This document shows, in pieces, positions 1 to 12,215 of a stretch of 64,000 bases of DNA. Below the pieces are notes generated by a model. The model was not told where the DNA came from. It saw only the letters and a list, made by a program, of their open reading frames with translations, and ran no database searches. The position numbers and the translations under genes were made by a program. Source of the stretch: Isoetes taiwanensis (taxonomy: Eukaryota; Streptophyta; Lycopodiopsida; Isoetales; Isoetaceae); contig JAJEKV010000168.1 in the NCBI GenBank assembly GCA_021234155.1, positions 989,352 through 1,053,351 on the forward strand. The letters are read 5' to 3'. Positions within the stretch are counted from its first letter, which is position 1, and every line of letters begins with the position of its first letter.

Positions 1-347
1 AAATCTTGATAAATCTTAGAGTTTTTTTAAGATTTTGCAAAGAGTGACAATAGAATGTTCTAAAATGTTTCATAATAAAGGTGTACAATATAAATCTTGA
101 AAAAAAAGATATTCTAGATGCTCAGGGCAAGCACCTCAGTCTAAAAATAGAAAATATTTTAAAAATGTTGCACAGATCCAAAATAGATTATTTTAGAAGG
201 TTTTAAATGCTCATGTGTAAGCACCTCAATCAAAATAGAAAATTCTAAGAGAACCTAGGGGAATCTTCATGAATGCTAAATATAATACATAGAATGTTGA
301 AGAATATAGAGGAATCACAAGAGAATCTCAGTAGAATCATTGGTCAC

Positions 348-389
348 CATAAGAACATGCTAAAACTGGAACAATGCGCCATAGGACGT
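348..389 (-). repeat. Left half of an inverted-repeat pair
   Basis: This 42-bp segment is the reverse complement of 1842-1883, with 39 of 42 positions matching by eye. The flanking 1-347 also holds an ~86-bp tandem duplication (around 108-150 and 198-245, sharing the string aagcacctca) and scattered GAATCT words, the complement of the AGATTC words seen to the right of 1884. The pair may be the inner ends of long inverted termini of a foldback element whose left arm starts outside the window. Only the 42-bp match is firm. Confidence 0.55.
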
Positions 390-1841
390 ATTAATTTTCT
401 TGTATATATGTATATGTATATATATGCTATTTTTTTAGCAACCTCCCTATATTAGGGATCTATATTACTATTAGCTGTAAGAAGATTTTACCTTTGTCAG
501 CTCATATTTATCTGCTAGAGTAATAGATCCGAAATATTAATGTACTTTCATATAATCCATACAACAATTAGTTACTGCACATGATGAATACTCGATTTGC
601 GCTTAAATTTCTATCTTCTTGTATTCAAGTGGGAAAAGCTCACCTGCCACCATCCAAAACCAAAAACATGTGTTAGTACAGATGCATGGTATGGGAAGAC
701 AGGTGTCAGTGCTTTTTATACAACCCCCCTTGTTATCGGTGTCATGAATAACAAGAAAATTTAAGGCATTCTTATATCATCATGCAGTAAATCCTACCTT
801 CCATACTGTTCACATTTCCCTATTACTTTACCCCATCCCCCTATTTAATAATCACAAACGAATAATGAACAAATAATAAGAAAACATCTATATATTAATA
901 TTCCAGTAGAAGCATATTCGTTCCTTCATCTAGATATTTTACCAGCTATTTAAAGAACTAAGACCATGAAAATGGGACGTTCTTAGCTTGGTAGATATAG
1001 ATGCATAGTATCATTGCAATCTGCCACCTCTCCCTTTTTCATATCATATCTCATTTCTTATATTTGCTGACCTGGGTGTCGTCATGGAAATGCTCAGGCT
1101 CTTCCTCCACCTCCATAAAACTGGAATCCCCTATGTCTTCCTGCATGTCACTCATCTTCGCTTATCCCCTTTTATTCTGTCACAATTTTGGAAGCAAATA
1201 TTACAAGAGCCTTTAAGTACTTTTAGGAAGCAAATAATCAATGTCCTTTCTTATATTCCATTAGTAGTTTCAGAGAAGGCATGTCATATTCCCTAGATTA
1301 TAAGCCTTTCTGATTTAAGAAATCCAGAAGCCTTAAATACTATGCTTACCTCTGAACTATCCCAGATCTTTAAAGTCTAATTTTTATGGCAAAGTCCACA
1401 TGATCATTTGATGGATCCGTTTCTGCATAATATGCATTTAGAATTTGCTACAGTTAAAGGAATCTATGAAATCACTATGGTTCAACAGCAGAACAAATGT
1501 TCTCTATTAACCAGAAAAACCTTTTTAATGCTAACCTGTATTGCACATCTCAAGTTATGCAGATGCCGAGATGATTATCTGCCAGCTCCGGAAGTACAGG
1601 GCGAATTCAATCTTCTGCCAAGGCGGCAGCGCTTGCTCTTGCCATTATTCATCATGTCGGCATCCTAATCAGTCTCTGGATCCATGTCCGGCCCTTAACT
1701 TGGATGATTCGACTTATCTTAAAGTCATACCAGAGCATGTCGGCCGAGGCAGATAGGGCCGATTTTTTGACATCTGTTCACAGATGTTTTTTTCTTCCTT
1801 TTTTTCATTGTTCTGCTATTCCATCATTCTGCTATATATGC
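390..1841. other. No gene recognised between the inverted arms
   Basis: This stretch is AT-rich. The only open frames are short (60-86 codons) and overlap each other in different frames without recognisable motifs. I see no transposase, promoter or RNA gene in it. If 348-389 and 1842-1883 are inner ends of terminal repeats, this would be the body of a non-autonomous element. Confidence 0.4.
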
Positions 1842-1883
1842 ACGTCCTACGGCGCATTGTTCTAGTTTTAGCATGTTCCTATG
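1842..1883 (+). repeat. Right half of the inverted-repeat pair
   Basis: This is the inverted partner of 348-389, containing the string ggcgcattgtt and then gttttagcatgtt. It leads directly into the AGATTC-rich tandem duplication at 1921-2420, as expected if the terminal arms of the element consist of degenerate short repeats. Confidence 0.55.
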
Positions 1884-1920
1884 ATGCAAGTTCTAGTCAG
1901 TGCATATTCTTAAAATTTGA

Positions 1921-2420
1921 ACATTAACCTTAGATTTTATCAAATTCCCTTAGATTCTCTCAGATTTTATAAGATCTCTTCAGATTCTATAGAGATTCCC
2001 TCAGAGCTTTATGAGATTCCCTCATATTCTATGAAGATTATCCTGGAATTCTCATAGAGGAGATCGCATGAATTTTGTAAGATTCTTCTAAGATTCCTCT
2101 AGATTTTCTTAGTTCACCTTAGATTGTCTAAAGCCTTCAAGATTCTGTCAAAACTCCTTCTTAGAATCTGAACATTAACCTTAGATTTTATTAGATTCCC
2201 TTAGATTCTCTCAGATTTTATAAGATCCCTTCAGATTCTATAGAGATTCCCTCAGAGCTTTATGAGATTCCCTCATATCCTATGAAGATTATCCTAGAAT
2301 TCTCATAGAGGGGATCGCATGAATTTTGTAAGATTCTTCTAAGATTCCTGTAGATTCTCTTAGTTCACCTTAGATTGTCTAAAGCCTTCAAGATTCTGTC
2401 AAAACTCCCTTAGATTCTCA
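1921..2420. repeat. 251-bp tandem duplication of degenerate AGATT repeats
   Basis: Two near-identical units begin with acattaacct at 1921 and 2172 (period 251 bp) and end with the string gattctgtcaaaact. Within each unit the words AGATTC or AGATTT recur every 10-14 bases, so the unit grew from a much shorter ancestral repeat. A third, partial and diverged copy of the flanking motif (gcaagttc...gtgcat) is seen near 2520-2560. There is no coding potential. Confidence 0.8.
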
Positions 2421-3848
2421 CTGGTTTCACGAATATTCCCTTAGATTCCCCTAGATTCCAGGACATTACAAAGCAATTAGGGTTTAAACCTTTTAATTTG
2501 ATTCCGAGTTATATTTCGACAGTGCAAGTTCCTGTTGGTGCATGTTTCAGAACATTATAGAGCAATTAGAGTTTAAACTTTTCATATGGCATCCATGGTG
2601 TAGAGGGAGGACATCGTGACATTTCCTTGGATTATGTATAGTCTACGTTATAAGGCATCTATTTTGGTAATATTAACGCATATTACTGCTTTATCGATTA
2701 AACAGTTCATATGATAGTTTTATTCATATTTAGACAAACCAAAAGAATCCTGCTTCTAGATACTATATGAAGGTTATCCAATACCTAGTGATCTTGCATC
2801 TCAAATCCCAAAGCGTATTTCTAGAATGTCCATGTGTAGTGTATATGCACTCAATAAAGTTTTTTCCTTTGTTTTTCTTTCAGAAAGCAAAGTTGTACTA
2901 TTGTAGTGCATAAGTTGATGTATTATAAGGATATCGGTAGCGCCTTAAAAGTCTAGGATTAATGGGCTAACTAGAAATTAGAAAGTGTAAGAAGAAGAGC
3001 TTATAGGGTATGACATTGTTGCATCTAATTTCCTAACATATGAGATTAATCAAGCATTAATTGAATTGTCAAATGTTAGACGTCTAGAGGCAACGTGGAG
3101 ATAGCATGGATGGGACATTTTGAACCACAAAAGATGCCAGTATTCGTGGATACAAAAGATGCCAGTACATTTGGTCGTGGATAAGATCGGGTGAGTTTGA
3201 TTATATATAAGGTTGATTGAGTCAAAGGAATAAAGATGCAGAAGTGGTGCACATGGAAATTGCAATACCCCCCCCTCCAAAAAAAAATAAAAAAATTGGG
3301 GTACAATGGTTGGAAGTACTTGAAATATTAGGAAAAATTATCATGATACATTAGGTTGGGCATAAAGGCCATGTTATTTAGGGGTCTACAATTATTGGTT
3401 GGCCTATAATTATTAGGTTCCCTATTATCATATGGCCCAAAATTAATGGGCGTAAGTGCCTATACTATGAGAGAAAATTATTATGAAATTCACATTTCGT
3501 GGTACTTTAGCTAAAATGCATTAGCTTCTTTGTACATATTGGAAACTCTCAAACTTATACCTATATCTATTGGGTGCCCCATAAATTAAATAAGTGATTG
3601 CAAACCTCAGTTTGACAACTGAGATTACTCAATAAAGTAAAACTTCTTATCACTGAACACTCTATCTACTTCGAAGTTACAGACTTTTTCAGCAAGATAT
3701 TTCTAAGTAATTATCAGTTTGTATTATAGGTTGATCCCTGATATTAAATCAGGTTTTTTTGGATCTCCTTTCTATTTTAGGGTTCCTTCTCCCTTGAAAA
3801 AGGAGTTTTTGTAAAGTATCTTATTTAAATATATATAGAAGCCTTCAA
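2421..3848. other. AT-rich stretch without recognised gene
   Basis: Only short overlapping frames are present. A paired word, gcaattagggtttaaac near 2475 and gcaattagagtttaaac near 2560, is a small local duplication. At 3271-3300 there is a C-run followed by an A-rich run (ccccccctcc then A's). No reverse transcriptase is found here, although an ORF2 would be expected here if the neighbouring minus-strand gag-like ORF belonged to a complete LINE. Confidence 0.5.
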
Positions 3849-5036
3849 TTAAAAAAAGATATCTTTCTGACCCTGTCTTTGCTGACTCATAAAATCTCGA
3901 GATTCAGATAGATTTCTCTGAATATCATAGCCCTGCCTTTGTCCCGAAGAATTCTCAGAGTTGTTGATATTTTTAAAATCCTTTTGAGAACTGTCTTGAG
4001 CCTGTTTCTCTGAATACCCTTTCTCTTCTTTGATAGTACAAGCAGAGTGAAAGAAGTGCCTGGTTTTGCAATTCTGGCAAAAATTTGGTAATCCCACCCA
4101 CCTCAGATGAAGATTCACAGGTCTTCCAAAGAAATCAATAAGGGGAATGGTAGTAGGAATTGGTTTGGTAATGTCAAGCTGAATATAGCACTTAGGAGGC
4201 TTATAAGGGGAGAACTCAGAAAAGATATATGAGCCAATAGAGTTAAAGATTTTTGAGAAACAATCCTCATTCCAGTAGATAGGTGACAGATCACTCATGC
4301 TCACATAGGCTATAAAGAATTTTCCAAATTCACTGATAGGCAGGGAGGGACTCCATTTTATAAATGAAATTTGAAAGGTATTAAAGGTCGAGTGTCCCAA
4401 TTTCAGCATGAAATTAGCAGTTCTGCTATTTCCACATTTCATTAAAAGATAGGGATAATTTAGCCAGTAGATGGAGTTAATAACAATTCCTTTATGTAAT
4501 CTAAGAAGCTGATCCCATAGATGATGTATATTAACTCCAACTTTATCAACAGAAATGACAACTGCAGTTGAAGATAAGGATTCGATCTTTGAAGCTATGG
4601 AAGAAGTGTTCAGATGAATACCTTTAAAGAGTTGGAGGTTTGGTCGAGTCAGATACTGCAAATTGTAGAACTCTTGAGCAAGATCCCGATCAGAATGAAT
4701 TTGCTGAATTGGCCTCGGATCCCCATAAGGTATACGCACGCCATTTGCATCAAGGATTGGTGTAAAGTTATCAAGACCTGGATCCTTAGACAGGTTGTCC
4801 CAGTGGGGAACATCTGAGGAAAAATGTTACATTTCTTTTGAAAGAAAATTTAAATCAGCAAAATCCCCAAATTTCAGCACATTGGAAGGATTAGAATGGA
4901 AAAAGCTTAACTGGTTGAGCAGATCGCCTCTTTGGTTTGAAGAAAGGAGCATAAACTTGTGCAGAAGAATGAGAGAGTTGGCATTTAGGTTTTTAGGCAT
5001 ATTTGAATTTTTTTGTTTTTTGGAAAAGCTGGCCAT
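3849..5036 (-). pseudogene. DUF4283/zinc-knuckle gag-like ORF (LINE ORF1 type), one in-frame stop
   Basis: The frame runs from an ATG at 5036 to a TAA at 3849 and has one in-frame TAA near 4829, so it reads as 69 plus about 326 residues. The downstream part shows the pattern of plant DUF4283 proteins: a KCGNSRTANFMLKLG-type core, an aromatic-rich middle, then a cysteine-histidine knuckle CQNC-KTRHFFHSAC (C-x2-C-x3-H with later H and C), slightly off the usual CX2CX4HX4C. A basic, Ser/Gln-rich tail follows. Such proteins are the first ORF of plant LINEs or orphan relatives and bind nucleic acid. No endonuclease or reverse transcriptase is visible on either side, so this is an orphan or a remnant. 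The single stop makes it young or possibly read through. Confidence 0.65.
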
Positions 5037-6729
5037 TGAAACAAGGTGCTGCGCACAGAGGGTTGCCCTCCAGTTTCTTGAGGGTGAAGTGGCCTAAATT
5101 AAACCGTGAGGTCATGTTTTCACAATCTTTTTTTAAATTAATGTAGACTCCTACCATGCCATCTTGAAAATGTACATTGTTTAAGTTATGGCACATAATT
5201 TTCCATTTCCATATTCAAGTTTAGTATACTCACATAATTATCCAAGACAAACCTCTCTATTTTTATGAAGTGTATATACCGAGCATATGCATATGATTAT
5301 CGACCAGAAGAACCAATTGACTGTGCCTACTAGGCAGATTTAATGTCCGTAGAAGACTCCTGAACATTGATGTTGAAATATGCAACATGCAAGACATGGC
5401 ACCGAGACATATTAATATCAATATGCATTGTTGTGCATAATTTTGTATACAAGAATATCCACGTGGAGCTCTGTGCGTTCCACGACATCATTTTTATTCA
5501 AACAAGCTGCAAGATAATTCAGAACAACTAGGTATCAAGAACTGTTCTTGACTTTGGTTGAAAAGAAGCAATTCCTAGACCAGTAAGTCGATCATAAGCA
5601 AATGATACACAAGCTCCCTGATCTGCTGACTCCAACAGAACATGAGGTCTGCAGCACCCATATCAAAAATTATATTAGAATTTTACCTGGCACTTTAAAA
5701 GAGTACAAAGTCTGCTTAATACCTGCAATTGACACGTCCATGATCAAGCATACAGCTGTCCCAGAAACAAACCATGTCATGTGATACACCTAGAATATCA
5801 AGACTTGCTGATTCCCCATTATAGTTCTGAATGGAGCTTGAAACATGATGCAAAGAGTGCACTGGCTTGGTGCTGAAACCATTTATTGTATTCAATGGTA
5901 ATGAAGAGTGTCGAATGTCAAACATCAATAAGGACCCGCTCTGTCAGTAGAAAAAAAGTTAAAACCTTCAGATAAGCATAAGGGATGCGGGTTCTTGTTA
6001 CATAGGCCAAAGATAAAAATATGTCGGATCCTTGATTCCATGCACATGACCATGGACCTGACTTGGAAAAGCCGACCACATGATAAAAGGTTAGGCAAAC
6101 AAGAACAGTTCATTGTCACAAAAAAAATATTTGATACAGTTGGTAACTTGTTTGAACTAATGCCCTCATTATATGGGGCATTGGTCCACTCCCCATAGCT
6201 ACTATATGACAGATGCAGTTGAAGACTTTAAATAACCAAAAGACTCAAAGCATACCGGAAGGCAGTATGAAGCAACAACGTTGTTGCTTTGTAGGCTGCA
6301 AACAAAAAAACAACTCCACTTTAGAAGGACTTAGGAAAAGATATGCAAATCGGTGGAGCACAACAAGAAACAAAATATCAGTTTCGTACCTAAGAAGTAG
6401 AAGCAAACCCAAAATGCCATGAATTGCCTAGGAGGTAGAGAGCAGTCTCTGAACTGCTGCGGTGCATTGCTGAAGGAGATCACTTCGGTCGGATATACGG
6501 AAGGAGATAACTCCCGAGATAACTTGGAATATGGGGCTCTTCTGGCAATCGAGCTCATTTGGGGCTCCACGGATATGTAAAAATGGTGCATCCTTGCAAT
6601 GCTTGACGTGGGCCAAGCAACCAAAGGAATAGTATTATTAAGCCGTTTAGTTAGCCTAGCCTATTCGTTATCAAGAGGCCAAAATATCCAAAATATCTGA
6701 AACACACGCGCTTCAGCGTCTATGGTGCA
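5037..6729. other. Intergenic, no recognised gene
   Basis: Short frames of 60-100 codons occur on both strands but overlap one another and show no family motif. The last ~200 bases are presumably upstream regulatory sequence for the DUF7054-type gene, which has a TATA box at 6730. Confidence 0.4.
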
Positions 6730-6738
6730 TATATAAAA
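6730..6738 (+). promoter_or_regulatory. TATA box of the DUF7054-type gene
   Basis: TATATAAAA lies 73 bp upstream of the first in-frame ATG (6803), so transcription would start near 6760. A short overlapping upstream frame opens at ATG 6789 in another frame and closes by about 6860, so it may act as a uORF. Confidence 0.55.
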
Positions 6739-6802
6739 AGGTCGGCAAGCAAACAAACCAGGCTTGTGTTACCAGCTCTATCTCTCGAATGAAATTGACG
6801 AA

Positions 6803-7311
6803 ATGGCTTCGAAGAAAATTCTTCGTGTTCATGATAATGATCAGAAGCATCAGACATTGAAACGCTCGTCTAAGGCTAATGCATCTGCTGAATCCGCAAT
6901 ATCAGATTCAATAACAGAGGTAAAATATGGTATATCTAGTCCTAGATGCCCCCTAAAAGTAGCAAAAGGCTTGTTACTGTCAATGTGATGGGAAGTGCCG
7001 GACCTCTGCGTTTTTTGGTGGATAATGCAGAGACAGTAAATCATGTGAAAGAGTTGGCTCTTGAAGCATATGCCAGAGAGGGGAGACTGCCTCTACTTGG
7101 CAAGAAAACCAATCTTGTGGAGCTTTATTCTCCCTATACTGATCAAGCTCTTGATGCTGGTGAGTTTATTGGAAGTTTGCAAACATGGGAGTTCACACTT
7201 TATCGCAAACACCCGCAAGACTTGAATGTTGCTACATCTTTCCATGAGAATGAATGCTCCCGTAAGCATTGGTGGAGCCTTGTTATGAGGTCTGTTGTCT
7301 GCGCTCATTGA
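6803..7311 (+). CDS. Small DUF7054-type protein (At4g22758-like)
   Basis: The conserved domain is coded from 6946 to the TGA at 7311 (121 residues if started at its own ATG). It has the ubiquitin-like core seen in plant At4g22758 relatives: VTVNVMGSAGPLRFLV, then AYAREGRLPLLG, and a closing EFTLYRK. Function is unknown. Upstream, an open frame from ATG 6803 gives 39 Ser/Lys-rich residues, which suits the variable N-terminus of the family, and ends at gag|gtaaaat (6919). The coding frames join only if 6920-6945, a 26-base GT...AG block, is removed. That is far shorter than normal plant introns. Either translation starts at 6946, or the block is a relic micro-intron or a frameshift. The domain itself is intact. 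Confidence 0.7.
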
Positions 7312-8879
7312 TTGCAGCACTTTGCCTTTTTCGACTATCTAGCAACAGAAAACTTGGAGAGAAAGTTTAAATCTGGACTTTTTTCTTGAAAATCCTCGCT
7401 TAAAAAAGGTTTTTTAGTGCTTCAAGACTGGTGGTACATCCTTGAGAATATGTTTTAAGGAATTCAAAGATTTCATACGTAAGGTCACAAGTTTCTTGTA
7501 GTTTGCTCTAAATCATTTATCATTTATCGAGAAAAGATACGAGAATGAGTTCCGAGTTAAGCACCTTGCATTTATATACGAAATTTTCGATATTACATGC
7601 CTCACGACATATGGCATTGGTTAAGTTCAAATGCCTCACGACATATGGCATTGGTTAAGTTCAAATATCTTCTGTGTTTCTGGTGTGTAAACTATATATG
7701 AATAAATGCCACAACATTTACATATTTTTGCACATGAAGCACTTCAACAATTTGGCAAGCTTGCAGCCTTGCAGTCGCTTTTAGCTTCTAAGACATCTTT
7801 ATACAGCTACAGTAGGCTCCATCAAACAGTTCCACTCGAATTTTTTTTTCGGTCGAATTTTTTTTGTTGGCCACTATTTTATTCCCTGTCAAGGTTCAAG
7901 AAAGCCCTATGCTCTTTCACCCTAAAGCCCAAACTATGTTACAAGGTATGGACACCGATTGCTCGAATCACTGCATCGAAACATGACCACTAAGTACCTA
8001 CAAATTTTAATTTGCATCGGGTGAAAGGCACGCCTCGATGAAGCAAACACGAGTGCCTTGTATGCTAGGCATATGCTACAATCATGAACATCAACAGATC
8101 AAATCAGCAAGGTGAAACATTGGAAATATTCGGAATGTATCTTTAACTATCCACGATAGTTTGTTAATCAATACCATCATATTAGATGTTAAATTGTATA
8201 ACCAACAATCTCTCTTTTGGCTATTTTGCATTTGTAATGAAAGTAGAAAGCAAGACGCAGATTACTAATTTAGGCTAAGATAATCCCAATTTTTGGTGTA
8301 TGTATCAAACAACACATTGTTGGATAATGTATCAAACAACAGTATCATGCATTACCTCCCATGCAACAATGTACAAAATTTTGTGGAATTAAAATGGCAA
8401 GGATTTCAGTCTTTGAAAGAGGCGAATTATTGCACAGCCAAGTCTATCCAAAACCAATTTATGCCTAGTCCAGACGACTATAGAATAGGATATCTGTGTC
8501 ATCCTTTGTCTAAATCATTGTCTAATTGAAATCAGCAGATTAACATGAATGCTTTTGCACAATCAATAAGATCATGCGGTTTCTCGAGAAACAAAGACCT
8601 CAAACCTCGTAGGATTGCTAAGTCTTACTGTTATGATGCTTGCCGCTTGTGAAATAACTTAGGCGATGTAGAGGCACTGCATGTAAAATGCCAATTCAAA
8701 ATATTCTGTCACGAAGTACACTTATTGCTGAAAAAAGGATCTGATCAAATGCCTTTGCAACTAGGGAGTAGTTTTCAAAGCATGTTCATACTCTTCTTTG
8801 CTTATACAAATAGCGAAAAAAACGCAAAGAGAAACTCGGCGCTAACTTACATCAGTTCGGACCAGTCCGGTGCCATTGC
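7312..8879. other. Intergenic with small tandem duplications
   Basis: A perfect 34-bp duplication lies at 7597-7630 and 7631-7664 (string atgcctcacgacatatggca). At 8290-8345 a 14-base word atgtatcaaacaac occurs twice. No gene is recognised. Open frames at 7706-7993 and 8293-8529 have no motif. Confidence 0.5.
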
Positions 8880-9141
8880 GGTTCGGCACTAATAGATTAG
8901 AACACCTAGATTAGAACCCGTTAACCGCCCGCCCCAAGACTAATGATTAGAACACCTAGATTAGAACCAGTTAACCGGTTTCGAGAGGGGCTCCCCTGCA
9001 ACATAAATGACCGCCAGTTTACGGCCAACAGTGGGTTTTTAGCAGTCATTAGCATATTCCATGCATATACTGGCATATACTAAGAATATGCCATAAACCC
9101 ACATAAACAAGGGTTTGCCCCCTTAGGGGCAACCCAAAAAG
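8880..9141 (-). repeat. Dispersed repeat R62, copy 1
   Basis: The reverse complement of this segment aligns by eye with 62706-62885. Shared strings, in order, are gggttgcccctaaggg, a gcaaac-containing stretch, ggcatat with tatatgcc, aactgct, and ctg(g/c)cg(g/a)tca. Inside it the 33-bp word gattagaacacctagattag... occurs twice (8894 and 8943). The two window copies lie in opposite orientation. It carries no coding sequence, and its class is unknown (SINE- or MITE-like). Confidence 0.55.
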
Positions 9142-10306
9142 AAGGGGGAAAACAGGGCTTAGTGGAAAGAAATAGCAAGATTGATGAAGGAAGGAAATTA
9201 AATAGGACAATGAGGGAAGAGAGAAGGAAAATGAAGGAAATTGAGAATAAGATCGAGTAGAAGAACCAAATTAAAGCCAGAAAATACAGAAACCATAGCT
9301 ATTGAATCCAAAATTATTCTGAGAACACCTTTGCCGAAATCTTTTTGTCAGACCAGTCACAAAAGGTATGAAAGATTGCTGTGGGAGAGATGTTTTTCTT
9401 TCCTATGAATTCGAGGAGCCAAGAATCTATGATTTCACATTCAAATTCTTTCGAGCAGGGGGTGAAGATATGCAACTTTGAACAGATGATCCGGAAAGAC
9501 CTGTTTGAAAATTAAAAACTCCCAAAGCTCAGAGAAAGCGCCTTGAAGAAAACCACAAGTAATTCTCTATTCTTGCTTCAGAATGACAAACAAATTCCCA
9601 TCCATATGAAGCTTAAAACAAGGAGAGTCTGAAAATTGCGTGGCCTCTCAAAGCCAGCAATGAATTCAATCAAAAATCCGACTCAATTACCCAAATTCAT
9701 GGTGAATTCCATCAAGAAACTGTTTGAATCAGATAAGGCAAGGAATTCAAGAAAATTGACGCAAGAGCAAATAAAAATTTAAGCTGAACATCCATATACC
9801 ATGGACATTAAGAAATTGACACAATCTTAAATCATGAAATCCAACAAACCCCCCCATGAATTGAACTTGGGCTATGTGCAAAGGGTAGAAAAGTTAATGA
9901 ATGTTTGCAACCTCCACCTACAACAATTCAACAAAGTCCTGGTCAATTTTATAGGACAAATTTGGAATTCACTGCATAATGAAACATGGCAGAAGAACGC
10001 ACAACGAATTTCAGCCCCATATGATTCAAAATATGAAAATCTAAACTTACGCACTGTCCCTCATCAAATTGCCAAGCTTGCTCTCCACATTAATTATTTC
10101 TTTGTATGAACTTTTGAAGAAAAAATCTACTGGATTTTTCCAGCTCTATTGCATTAGGATGTCTAGCTAAATTTATTCAGTCCGAATGCACTAAATATCT
10201 CATCACTTCGTTTATGCTATATATGCAACAAGAACAAAACCTCCAAAACCATTTCAAATCCTGCCCTGTACACTTTAGTGGAAACATTTAAAGAATCTTT
10301 GGTGTT
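9142..10306. other. AT-rich intergenic, nothing recognised
   Basis: An A/G-rich tract (9150-9260) is followed by ordinary AT-rich sequence. The longest frame (9834-10109) shows no motif, and its opposite strand is also open. Confidence 0.4.
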
Positions 10307-10577
10307 AGTTCAATCCTACCTTTTGCTTACCCAAACCATTGATAATAGAGCAACCCAAAAAAATAAAACCCCCTTTTTTTGCCAAACCTTTGCCAAAATC
10401 TTGGAAACCAATCAATTTCGGCACCTAATTGTATATATATTATGTCTTTATGTTGATTAAAATATATTCATTTATGGGATCCATCTATCCATCTCACCTC
10501 TATACGAGCATCTATCTATGGAAATAAAGCTGCGATACGAGCATGTACAAGGATCAACAAAACCATGAGGGGACTAA
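10307..10577 (+). repeat. Dispersed repeat R10, contiguous copy
   Basis: The first part (10307 to about 10490) matches 24669-24845, beginning with ttcaatcctaccttttgctt and containing the phrase gccaaaatcttggaaac. The second part (10521-10577) matches 27322-27378, containing the words aataaagctgc and aaggatcaacaaaaccatga. In this copy the two parts are only about 30 bp apart, whereas near 24.8-27.3 kb they lie 2.47 kb apart. Confidence 0.65.
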
Positions 10578-11925
10578 AAATGGCTATTAAATATTTTTTG
10601 CACGGAAGCTATGTTCAATCAACCCCTCAAAATGGGTACCTAAATTGTCACACTTGTCACGAACATACCTTCAAAATGGACTTTTTTAGGGAATTTTGGG
10701 GAATCCTTCAAAGATACCTTTTGAAGTGCGTTTGGAGCAAAGAAGTGCGTGTCAATTTAAACTTTGTTGGAATCCTTCACATACAAGGTCAGCGTATTTT
10801 ATTCCTTAAAAACTCCTGCACAACACAATGGTGCAGAAATCATTGTCTTTTCCTCCTTATCAATAATTGGCCAGAGAACCATTGTCAAAGCAAGCAAAAA
10901 TTAAAAAAATAGTGTATGAAATAAGCCTGCCACACAGGCAGGAAGCTAGTGGCCAGCAAGCGAGGACGAAGGATTCAAATCTCCAAACCGCAACAACCTC
11001 ACCAGAGCCTCAAAATTTGCAGCAAGGACAACATCAAATAAAAACAATTCAATATAAAGCAGAGGGGCTGAAAACCACAGGCATGGGCTTGCAATTGATC
11101 TCATCAACTCTCAAGAACAAGAGTTAAAAACGCCCTGATCATGATTTGGCGATGTACATTAATAAATATGGCCATTACAAAAGCAAAGAAACAAGAACCA
11201 AAATTGCAAACCCTCAAATCCAGCCGCATAGAAGTAACAAATGACAACCAGAATGGCCCTAGTTGCCGGATTTAGCACAGGGACATTCTTCCTGACCTCA
11301 TGGCTCTATGCTACCTCTAGACTTTGAGTCTGGGATTCAAACCCATGGAAGGGCCAGGTTTTGTGAAGTATAGAAGGAGAATAACAATATGCCTGCCCTG
11401 CACCTGTGGGTATTCATGTCTTCATCAACACACTGTCTGAGGCATTGTGTCTGTATCCCAATACTTCCAAAATTGGCTCTATCACCATTGCAACAAAACC
11501 AATCCAAAGTACTCGAAATAGAAAGAAGACCACTAAAGCAAAACAAGCTACTCAAACTGCTTAAAACATGCAGTTTTCTATACAATATTATACCCAAATC
11601 TTCCTACAATACGAAACTAATCGTGCAAACTTTATAAATAAATAACTGCAGTGCGGAAAAAAAAAGGAAGAATGAACAAAAAAAGGGGGACAAAGCTAAA
11701 TTGAGCTGGATATTGGAAATCTCATGGTTGTCACACAAACAATATGCCAAGCATTCTATTCGCACCGAAATATAGATACAAATGCAGGTATCCTATATAT
11801 TCTTGACATCTTCCATGTCTCTATCAAATTGTGATCACCACATGTTCTTTTATTGAGTTGGTAAAGAGAAATGTTTTCGCTGCAATAAATTTCTTGTATT
11901 TTGTAATCTTATTTAAGGAAGGAAG
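10578..11925. other. Intergenic, no recognised gene
   Basis: Frames at 10565-10912 and 10867-11127 have no family signature. At 11886-11921 there is a segment (ataaatttcttgtatttt...) similar to the ~80-bp tandem unit found right of LINE-A at 22.9 kb, which suggests that LINE-A landed inside that array. Confidence 0.45.
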
Positions 11926-12215
11926 GTATTTTTATCGTCCACGGAGACCAATTGGTCTATGGGACCCAATACAAAAGCGCAGCAAGCGGATTACTACCCG
12001 GATTAAAAAACCCCCGCCCCGAAGGGTTTTCGAGGGAAAAACCGTGGCAGCAATCAGCCTGCTGACAAACTGTTCTAATATACAAAATGCAAAAACACAC
12101 AAATATATACACTCATGCACCGCACCCGTAGTGCCTGATCAGCGGGCAGCCAGGCGGGGGCAAAGGTGAGCTCGTAGATCTAGTACCTCCTGAATGTACG
12201 ACCCCAGAGCACGTA
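11926..12215 (-). mobile_element. LINE-A, 3' terminal part (cut off by the Copia insertion)
   Basis: This is the distal end of ORF2 and the 3' UTR of LINE-A, reading right to left. It aligns by eye with the 3' part of the plus-strand relative at 13303-13575: both share the words tatgggaccc, a gggttttc block and an aggaggta(a/c)t(g/a)gatct block. The remaining 5.1 kb of the element resumes at 17757, beyond the Copia. The 3' end sits at about 11926 without a long poly(A). Confidence 0.75.

Noticed and set aside
11280-11345. A box-B-like word (gggattcaaaccca) suggesting a tRNA or SINE
   Set aside because: No A box at proper spacing and no cloverleaf could be drawn on either strand.
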